A stretch of DNA of 7,241 nt, taken from an uncultured Spirochaetales bacterium. GTDB lineage: Bacteria > Spirochaetota > Spirochaetia > Sphaerochaetales > Sphaerochaetaceae. The stretch covers positions 1-7,241 of the forward strand of contig CAKQTF010000045.1 of NCBI GenBank assembly GCA_934276695.1, given 5' to 3'. The notes below the pieces were generated by a model. The model searched no databases, was not told the origin of the DNA, and saw only the letters and a program-made list of their open reading frames with translations. Both the position numbers and the translations under genes were made by a program. Shown here one piece after another: positions 1 through 6,092 of the stretch (position 1 is the first letter of the stretch; each line of letters opens with the position of its first letter).

Positions 1-1068
1 GAATCATTCTATAGCAGCGCAGATGAATCATATATTGTATCTGTAGTGCTTGAATCATCCAAGGACATACCACAGGATGAGATCCGGAAGCTCTGTGATT
101 CCTTGGAAGGGGATGGCAGGGTGATGTTCACAGTCTTCTCGTCTCCATTCAGGATCATACTTGTCTTCCTGCTTCTCTCTCCATCATTCGATAGGTCTAG
201 GCTGGAGATCATAAGAAGCGCATTCCCTGGCATCATGATTGATGTCGGCTCTGTGTGCCTGCTGCGTGCGAATGGATTCCAGAACAGCTATGCAAGTGCG
301 ATGGATGTCTATAACTACCGCTTTATGGATGGCTCAAGTCCTGAGCTTTTCAGTGATGAGCTCTCACTTGAGGAGAAGCGTCCTTTCGGCAATCATATCG
401 GACTTCTCTCTGATATAGAGAACTTCATTGTGCTTGAGCAGAAGGATACTGCAGTATCCCTTGTAGGAAAGCTTATGGATGACCTGATGAATTGCCAGTA
501 CACAGTGCAGTATGTGAAGGCGACTCTGGGGGACCTTGTATCATCTGTCTATTCCATCATCGTGCAGAACCATCTTGATATGTGGTCACTGTTCGGATAT
601 GACATACGCTTCTACTCTGCAAAGAGGATCCGGACTGTGGATGAGTACAGGAAATGGCTTATGTCAGCAGTTGCAGCAGTTGCAGCTGCGCTTCAGCAGA
701 TGCATGCGGAGAAGACTGAGGAGCTGCCTGCCAGGATCGCGAGGATAGTAGAGGAGAATCTTGAGAATGATATCTCACTTGGCATGCTTGCTGATGAGCT
801 TGGCATGAGGGAAGATGCCCTCAGCCGTGCATTCCCGTCTCTGATGGGCTGCAACTATATAGATTATGTCACGGAAAGAAAGCTGCGGAAGGCTGTCAGC
901 CTCCTTTATGAGGGAATGCCAGTGCAGGAGATATCTGCATATCTTGGATACCGCTCTCCGCAGTATTTCATAAGGATATTCAAGAATGCATATGGCATGA
1001 CCCCTCATAAGTTCAGGAACAGCAGGAAAAAGGAGGAAAGGGATGAAGATAATATCAATAATGTCTGA
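1..1068 (+). CDS. AraC-family (YesN-like) transcriptional regulator, C-terminal part
   Basis: This is the C-terminal 355 residues of a transcriptional regulator. The frame is open from base 1, so the GTG at 46 is probably an internal valine and the true start lies to the left. The last ~100 residues are a classic AraC/XylS DNA-binding domain with two helix-turn-helix units, at about visible residues 260-283 (SLGMLADELGMREDALSRAF) and 308-331 (QEISAYLGYRSPQYFIRIFK), ending in the family signature YGMTPHKFR. The preceding region, with a SYASAMDVYNYRF stretch, resembles the degenerate cyclase-like middle domain of long YesN-type regulators, which often carry an extracellular sensor and membrane helices at the N-terminus. 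That part is not visible here. A short Ala-rich helix (about residues 222-230) precedes the DNA-binding domain. The gene overlaps sulfatase 1 by 26 bases, so it most likely controls this sulfated-glycan locus. The family is certain; the ligand is unknown. Confidence 0.9.
   Translation, partial: ESFYSSADESYIVSVVLESSKDIPQDEIRKLCDSLEGDGRVMFTVFSSPFRIILVFLLLSPSFDRSRLEIIRSAFPGIMIDVGSVCLLRANGFQNSYASAMDVYNYRFMDGSSPELFSDELSLEEKRPFGNHIGLLSDIENFIVLEQKDTAVSLVGKLMDDLMNCQYTVQYVKATLGDLVSSVYSIIVQNHLDMWSLFGYDIRFYSAKRIRTVDEYRKWLMSAVAAVAAALQQMHAEKTEELPARIARIVEENLENDISLGMLADELGMREDALSRAFPSLMGCNYIDYVTERKLRKAVSLLYEGMPVQEISAYLGYRSPQYFIRIFKNAYGMTPHKFRNSRKKEERDEDNINNV
1031..1036 (+). promoter_or_regulatory. Shine-Dalgarno site of sulfatase 1
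   Basis: AGGAGG lies 6 bases before the ATG at 1043, inside the end of the regulator gene. This near-perfect site supports the 1043 start even though it makes the two genes overlap by 26 bases. Confidence 0.85.
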
Positions 1069-2479
1069 TGAGCACAGCGGAAGCGCAATTGCATCATCCG
1101 GGGATAGGTATGCTGTTACACCGGCACTTGACAGGCTTGCTGCAAGAGGCGTGACATTCACAGATGCATACAGCACATGCCCTGTGTGTGCTCCGGCCCG
1201 TGCTTCGTACTTCACCGGCCAGTATGTATGCAGGCTCGGAACCTGGGACAATTCCACGCCATATGATGGAACCGTCCTGGGGATGGCAGAGTTCTTCGGC
1301 AATAAAGGAATCCCGTTCTACCAGATCGGAAAGACACATTTCCATGTTGATGGTGAGTACCATTTTGCAGGAGGAGAGGAGCTCGGGCTTCTCAAGGTCC
1401 CGGATCTAGGCTGCTACTACAGAGAGCAGAATGTCGCAAGGATCGGGGCCGAGAAGAGATTCGAGGAGATCGGGATAAGCGATGGCTCTGAGCGCTTTGA
1501 TGACAGAGTGCTCAGAAGCACGCTCTCATGGCTTGATTCCCATAAGGGTGATCATTCAGACTGGATCCTGCAGGTAGGATTCATTGAGCCGCACTTCCCA
1601 TTCTCCATAAGGCAGGAGAACTGGGACTATTTCGAATCAGTGTTCAGGGATGTGCCGCTTCCTCCTGATGTGCTGCCTCCGTATACTTCACTGAATTCAT
1701 CACTGCGCTCTCTTAGGAAATACTTCAAGGCAGATCTCGCCACAGAGGATGTGATAAGGAAGATCCGCATCGGATACTATGCTGCGATAAAGGAGATGGA
1801 TGAGAAGATCGGCATCATACTTGATAAGCTTGATGAGCTCGGGCTTTCAGAAGAGATTGCTGTGGTATACACAAGCGATCATGGCGAGCAGCTCGGCTAC
1901 CATGGCCTATGGTGGAAATGCTGCATGTTTGACCAGTCTGCACGGATTCCTATGATAGTATCAGTCCCAGGCGGACGGAAAGGTGTGGTGGATGATTCAA
2001 AGGTCTCGCTTGCAGATGTATTCCCAACATTCGCTGAAGCTGAGGGCGTCCAGGCTCCTATGGGAATAGATGGAGAGTCATTCCTTGGAAGGACGGAGAG
2101 AGCAGATGCACCGTTCAGGGATTACTGCTTCAGCGAGTTCAACGCTCATGGGCTTCCTGGCGGTATGTACATGATACGGTATGATCATTATAAGTATGTG
2201 TTCTATACAGAGGATCCGGCTCAGCTCTTCGATATGGATGCCGATCCCATGGAGAACCATAATCTGCTTGAGGAGATGAAGGACAGCGATGAGGTGATCA
2301 GAATAGAAGCAGAGTGCCGGAAGCGCCTGTTCTCAGTCTGTGATCCTTATGAAGTCACAGCAAGATCCCTTGAATTCCAGGGCAGGATGAAAAAGGCTCT
2401 TGGACTGCCTGATGAATACACTGTAGGAAGAGGTGGCAGTTTCGTCCCTCATCCTGAATATGAAGGAAGGAAGAGATGA
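1043..2479 (+). CDS. Type I (formylglycine) sulfatase, cytoplasmic
   Basis: This 478-residue protein should hydrolyse sulfate esters, probably on a saccharide. It has the alkaline-phosphatase-superfamily layout of type I sulfatases. D9-E10 near the N-terminus provide the first metal ligands. The active-site motif C-A-P-A-R has C49 as the residue converted to formylglycine. GKTHFH (K97, H99) and EPH (H184) follow, then the second metal motif SDHGE (D279, H280) and a conserved lysine K292. The C-terminal LFDMDADPMENHNL is the usual sulfatase sub-domain signature. The N-terminus enters the catalytic beta-strand directly (MKIISIMSDEH), with no signal peptide, so the enzyme should be cytoplasmic. 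The early DEH motif and the WDN segment after the active site recall the choline-sulfatase/phosphonate monoester hydrolase branch, so a different ester substrate is possible. The active-site motif has Ala where Ser is usual (CxPSR). It is coupled to the regulator upstream and to sulfatase 2 downstream. Confidence 0.93.
   Translation: MKIISIMSDEHSGSAIASSGDRYAVTPALDRLAARGVTFTDAYSTCPVCAPARASYFTGQYVCRLGTWDNSTPYDGTVLGMAEFFGNKGIPFYQIGKTHFHVDGEYHFAGGEELGLLKVPDLGCYYREQNVARIGAEKRFEEIGISDGSERFDDRVLRSTLSWLDSHKGDHSDWILQVGFIEPHFPFSIRQENWDYFESVFRDVPLPPDVLPPYTSLNSSLRSLRKYFKADLATEDVIRKIRIGYYAAIKEMDEKIGIILDKLDELGLSEEIAVVYTSDHGEQLGYHGLWWKCCMFDQSARIPMIVSVPGGRKGVVDDSKVSLADVFPTFAEAEGVQAPMGIDGESFLGRTERADAPFRDYCFSEFNAHGLPGGMYMIRYDHYKYVFYTEDPAQLFDMDADPMENHNLLEEMKDSDEVIRIEAECRKRLFSVCDPYEVTARSLEFQGRMKKALGLPDEYTVGRGGSFVPHPEYEGRKR
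2463..2470 (+). promoter_or_regulatory. Shine-Dalgarno site of sulfatase 2
   Basis: The purine run AAGGAAGG lies 5 bases before the ATG at 2476, inside the last codons of sulfatase 1. It supports the ATGA-overlap start and translational coupling. Confidence 0.65.
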
Positions 2480-3957
2480 AGAAGGATAACCTTGTCATTA
2501 TAATGGCAGATCAGCTTAGGTATGATGTGCTCTCCCCGGAGCTCACTCCGAATATATGGAGCATTAAGAGCGATGGGATAGAGTTTACGAGGGCTTATAC
2601 TGCATGCCCATTATGCGTGCCGTCCCGTGGTGCATTCTTCACAGGGACATACCCGAACAGGAATGGAAGCCTGATCAATCCATGGGTAGAGGAAGATAAG
2701 GCCCATGGTGATGTGCGGGAAGGATTTGATAACCTCTATAGGATGATGAGCTCAGAGTGGGATGTGATTCATAGCGGCAAGCAGCATCTCTTCACAGCAG
2801 GAGGCAAGCTTGAGGATAGGGAAGGATTCCCTGTAAGGTTCGCAGCAACAGAGAAGACATATCATGAGTTCCTTAAGATGAATGGCCGGCGTAATCCTGG
2901 AGGAGCAAGGTTCAAGACCCCGGTCCCGGAGATGGTCGGAGGAAGAAAGACAAGGCTTGCGAGATATTCAAATCCGTCTGTCGGGTGCTATGAGGAAGGC
3001 GCTGAATACTTCTATGACTGCTATTATGCAGATCGTGCTGTTGATGCATTGAAGACGAGGGACCGCTCAAGGCCTCTGTTCCTGAGTGCGATGTTCGTTG
3101 CGCCTCATCCGCCTCTTGATATCCCAGAGCCATGGTTCAGTGCTGTCTCATATGATGATTTCACTTTGCCTGAGAATGTCGGGCGGTTCTACAGCTTCCA
3201 GTCACCGCTGCAGATGTACAATCTGACAGGTGTCATAGGCGGAGGATACAGAAGAGATGAGTGGAAGGAATCCTGGCGAGTCTATCTTGGCCTTGTCAGG
3301 CTGCTTGATGATCAGGTGGGAAGGATCCTGTCTGAGCTGAAGTCCCAGGGCCTATATGATGAATCACTGATCATATTCACATCAGACCATGGTGAGATGC
3401 TTGGCTCCCACTCGCTATATCAGAAGATGTGCATGTATGAGGAGTCATCACATGTGCCGCTTTATATGAAGCTCCCATCATCGTGCAGTGCTTCAGAGAA
3501 GGCCTATGATGGACTGGTAAGCCTCATAGATATTGTTCCTACGCTGAAGGACTATCTTGGATTCGAGAGCATGAACGGCTTTGACGGAATATCGCTGCGT
3601 CCGTATATAGAAGGAAGGGCAGACTGCGTTCATGATACGCTTTTCATGCAGTATGATGGCAATGGCTCAAGATCGAACTTCCAGAGGGCAGTCCTCCGTG
3701 GAAACTATAAGCTGATACTTGATATGTTCAAGGATGAGTACTTCATAGAGCTCTATGATACTGTGAATGACAGGGAAGAGAAGGAGAATCTCATATTCCT
3801 ATCAGATGGATATGATGATCTTGCATATGAAATGCTCGGATCTCTCAGAGCATTCATGGAAGAGACCGGGGATCTGATTGCAATGCCGGACATCGATATT
3901 TCCATTTTCAGGAAAGAGCACATATCGATTCCGGCAAAGCCTGAGCTTAAGAAGTGA
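2476..3957 (+). CDS. Type I (formylglycine) sulfatase, second and divergent
   Basis: This 493-residue sulfatase follows sulfatase 1 with a 4-base ATGA overlap. Its motifs in order are: MADQLRYD with D12-Q13 as first metal ligands; the canonical active site C-V-P-S-R with C47 as the formylglycine precursor; SGKQH (K102, H104); APHPPL (H211); TSDHGE (D304, H305); and K317 in the SLYQK segment. The C-terminal ELYDTVNDREEKENL is the usual sulfatase tail. There is no signal peptide, as MKKDNLVIIMADQ is the first catalytic strand. Outside the motifs it differs clearly from sulfatase 1: it has a different 120-180 region with an insertion and lacks the WDN segment. The two therefore probably remove different sulfates or act at different steps. 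The residues needed for catalysis are all present. The substrate is inferred from the neighbouring lyases only. Because the active-site residue is Cys, maturation needs anSME or FGE, which must be encoded elsewhere. Confidence 0.94.
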   Translation: MKKDNLVIIMADQLRYDVLSPELTPNIWSIKSDGIEFTRAYTACPLCVPSRGAFFTGTYPNRNGSLINPWVEEDKAHGDVREGFDNLYRMMSSEWDVIHSGKQHLFTAGGKLEDREGFPVRFAATEKTYHEFLKMNGRRNPGGARFKTPVPEMVGGRKTRLARYSNPSVGCYEEGAEYFYDCYYADRAVDALKTRDRSRPLFLSAMFVAPHPPLDIPEPWFSAVSYDDFTLPENVGRFYSFQSPLQMYNLTGVIGGGYRRDEWKESWRVYLGLVRLLDDQVGRILSELKSQGLYDESLIIFTSDHGEMLGSHSLYQKMCMYEESSHVPLYMKLPSSCSASEKAYDGLVSLIDIVPTLKDYLGFESMNGFDGISLRPYIEGRADCVHDTLFMQYDGNGSRSNFQRAVLRGNYKLILDMFKDEYFIELYDTVNDREEKENLIFLSDGYDDLAYEMLGSLRAFMEETGDLIAMPDIDISIFRKEHISIPAKPELKK

Positions 3958-3974
3958 TATCTGAGAAGTGATGT

Positions 3975-3992
3975 CCCCGCCGCATGGCGGGG
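3975..3992. terminator. GC-rich hairpin between convergent operons, probable terminator
   Basis: A perfect 7-bp stem (CCCCGCC at 3975-3981, GGCGGGG at 3986-3992) closes a 4-base loop GCAT. It sits in the 41-base gap between the stop of sulfatase 2 (3957) and the stop of lyase A (3999). On the + strand it is followed by CTTTCATC, a weak T-tract. On the - strand the following bases are not T-rich, so intrinsic termination is better supported for the sulfatase operon than for the lyase operon. Confidence 0.7.
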
Positions 3993-3998
3993 CTTTCA

Positions 3999-6092
3999 TC
4001 ATCTGAGGGCCTTATCCATCTTCTTTATATCTGATAGGTATTCTGCTAGTGAATTCCTCTCAGAGAGCATTGATTCAATCCTGCTGACCCCGCGTATTGC
4101 CTTATCCTCTCTTCCTGTTATGTCAAGGAAGAGCGTGTGCAGGTCTGCAGGTGCATTATCTGCGATAAGCCTATCAGGGCTCTTGAACCTGACATCGATT
4201 ATAGGGGCAAGCTCATCCTCGCTGCTTACGATATCCGGAACGAGAAGGGCAGAGTTCTTCCATATTGAGATGTCCTCGGCTTCCTTTGCTGTCATAAGCA
4301 CTGATACGCCATCGCTGCGTATTATGACTGAGTGGTCTGAGATTCTCTCTGCTGTGCATCCTATACCCAGATTCCATCTTGCGATATGCGGATCCTCGTA
4401 TCTGTTGCCCCTTTCAACCTTGTCATGGATGATCAGACCCAGATTCCTTTCAAAATACAGCTTCCTCCTATGGAGGCAGAATGTATAAGCAGTGTGGAAG
4501 GCTTCTGCATAGAATCCATCCTCTGTGCTCTCAGATGCCTTCACAGGGGAATCCGGGCGGTATACGCCCCATTTGTTTGAATAGAGCATATCGTTCATGA
4601 CCGGATTGCTGTAGCAGAGCACAGTGTTATGGCTTGTCATGTTATACATATAGCCTCTGAGAGGGCTATGCATCTTCACCTTATGGTACATCATCCCAGC
4701 ATATGGCTCTGCGATTATCTCATGGCCTCTTATCGTAAGGATGACTGAGAGCATGTCCATGTGGTTATGGCCTGTGTATCCGCAGCCGGTCTTGGCAGAC
4801 ATAAGAAGGAAATTCGAGTCAGCTGTGAAGCCGTTTCTGGAGATCACGAATCCGCTTTTATCATTTGCATAGTCAAATTGCGGGAGATGCCTTCTCGTTG
4901 ATCCCTTCTCCCTGATATCAAGAACGCTTCTGCAGTCCCTGTTTCCGGTTGCGAAAATGCCGAGCCTGAGTATGTTATTGATCGTGTTTCCTCTGTTGTC
5001 TCCGATATTCGAGTACTTCTCTCCAGGCGCCGCAAGAAGGGCAAGCAGGGAGAATGACCTGTATATGCGGCGCTCTGCATCCTTATCAAGCAGGTCCTCG
5101 TTATTGATCTTCGCAAGTATGATGCCCTTTGTTATCATCTCGCCAAGCGCAGCACCCGACCAGTATGCTATTGAATGCTCACTATAGCCTCCGTATTCAT
5201 TGAAGTCGTCCTTTACATGCATCCTCACGATTTCCTTGCCTCTGTCCTTCATCGGACGGAAGTCCGGGAATTCCGGAAGCAGTGTCCCGAGGAAGAACGG
5301 CATAAGGCCGCGTTCAAAGAGGTGATGGTTATATGGCCTGTATGTGTCTCTGTCAAAACGCCGGAACTGGATTCCCTGGAACCAGATCCTCTTGATGATC
5401 TCGAATGCTGTATCTGTATCAATCTCATATGGTGCCCTTGTATAGAACAGGCTTATGTACACGATTGTCAGCCATCCAAGGCTCATGACATCCCTGTCAT
5501 CTGTGTACTGGAACCTGTTGGAAGTAGGAGAGCCATCTGCTACTTCCAATGGGTATGTCTCATGGAACCTTCTCATCATCTGGCAGAATTTATCAAGATA
5601 TCTGCGCTCTCCTGTCTCATGGTAGGCGATTGCCAGGGACTCAAAGAACTGCCCTCGTACGAACTGGTCATGTGTTCCACGGTGCCGTTTCCCCATGTCA
5701 GAGAGGAAGCTGAACATTATCATGTTCTCAAGATTCCTTCCAAGGTCGACTTCGCCACGGCCCTTGCCTGGCAGCACGTATATGTTGTCGAGCATCTTAT
5801 CTGCAACATACATGCAGAACTGCTTCAGGCTGCCTGTCAGGCCAAGCGCTGACTGGAAGTAATAAGGATTCTCCTCTGTGTCTATGCTTTTCAGCGGGAG
5901 TGATCTGTAGTCAAAGAAATACCGTGCATTGCTTCTTGTCTCAAAGTATTTCACAATCTCACGCTTTGCATCCTCATAGCGGCATTCACTGAATGCTTTT
6001 CCCGCATTCCCAAGGCCTTCCATGGTATAGTCAAATGCACTGAGGACATCAATGTCCTTAAGCTCCCTTTCATTATCCGGAATAATCAGCAT
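3999..6092 (-). CDS. Heparinase II/III-family polysaccharide lyase (lyase A), cytoplasmic
   Basis: This complete 697-residue protein should cleave a uronic-acid polysaccharide or oligosaccharide by beta-elimination. The N-terminal ~380 residues look like the helical (alpha/alpha) toroid of heparinase III-like lyases (TGERRYLDKF at 160-169). They contain candidate catalytic residues N255-H256-H257 in PYNHHLFERG and Y310 in YGGYSEHSIAY. The C-terminal part (about 410-697) is the beta-sandwich Heparinase_II_III domain, with GHNHMD at 441-446 and SHNT at 487-490. There is no signal peptide (MLIIPDNERE), so it is probably cytoplasmic and acts on imported fragments. The position that is usually Asp in the 'DPG' motif is Glu (E462). 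The start at 6092 overlaps the end of lyase B by 7 bases. The closest upstream ribosome-binding sequence is AGGA at 5 bases, with a stronger AAGGAG 13 bases away. PL12 or PL21 are the best-known relatives. The exact family and substrate cannot be fixed by eye. Confidence 0.88.
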   Translation of the reverse strand: MLIIPDNERELKDIDVLSAFDYTMEGLGNAGKAFSECRYEDAKREIVKYFETRSNARYFFDYRSLPLKSIDTEENPYYFQSALGLTGSLKQFCMYVADKMLDNIYVLPGKGRGEVDLGRNLENMIMFSFLSDMGKRHRGTHDQFVRGQFFESLAIAYHETGERRYLDKFCQMMRRFHETYPLEVADGSPTSNRFQYTDDRDVMSLGWLTIVYISLFYTRAPYEIDTDTAFEIIKRIWFQGIQFRRFDRDTYRPYNHHLFERGLMPFFLGTLLPEFPDFRPMKDRGKEIVRMHVKDDFNEYGGYSEHSIAYWSGAALGEMITKGIILAKINNEDLLDKDAERRIYRSFSLLALLAAPGEKYSNIGDNRGNTINNILRLGIFATGNRDCRSVLDIREKGSTRRHLPQFDYANDKSGFVISRNGFTADSNFLLMSAKTGCGYTGHNHMDMLSVILTIRGHEIIAEPYAGMMYHKVKMHSPLRGYMYNMTSHNTVLCYSNPVMNDMLYSNKWGVYRPDSPVKASESTEDGFYAEAFHTAYTFCLHRRKLYFERNLGLIIHDKVERGNRYEDPHIARWNLGIGCTAERISDHSVIIRSDGVSVLMTAKEAEDISIWKNSALLVPDIVSSEDELAPIIDVRFKSPDRLIADNAPADLHTLFLDITGREDKAIRGVSRIESMLSERNSLAEYLSDIKKMDKALR

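Noticed and set aside
46..48. GTG at 46 as the start of the regulator
   Set aside because: The frame is open to base 1 without a stop, no Shine-Dalgarno sequence precedes the GTG, and the protein would begin in the middle of a domain.
121..186. Hydrophobic stretch in the regulator (RIILVFLLL) as a transmembrane helix
   Set aside because: It is short, flanked by an Arg, and placed where a core beta-strand of the cyclase-like domain is expected. It is more likely a buried strand.
665..682. Two tandem copies of CAGCAGTTG in the regulator
   Set aside because: It encodes the short Ala-rich helix, with only two 9-base units, and is best explained by coding sequence.
775..1302. A 175-codon open frame on the - strand across the regulator/sulfatase junction
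   Set aside because: It lies opposite two real genes with conserved motifs (AraC DNA-binding domain and sulfatase N-terminus), and its product resembles nothing I know.
4120..4488. A 122-codon Ser/Leu-rich open frame on the + strand
   Set aside because: It is antisense to the C-terminal beta domain of lyase A. The Ser/Leu-rich composition is what reverse-reading such codons produces.
5175..5852. A 225-codon open frame on the + strand inside lyase A
   Set aside because: It is antisense to a gene with clear lyase motifs, has a Cys- and His-rich composition without recognisable domains, and no convincing ribosome-binding site was seen. It is a shadow frame.
1066..6088. TGA used for all five visible stops, as a possible sign of an altered code
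   Set aside because: Each TGA falls exactly at the expected C-terminal end of a recognisable family, so TGA is an ordinary stop here. Some of these are forced by the gene overlaps.
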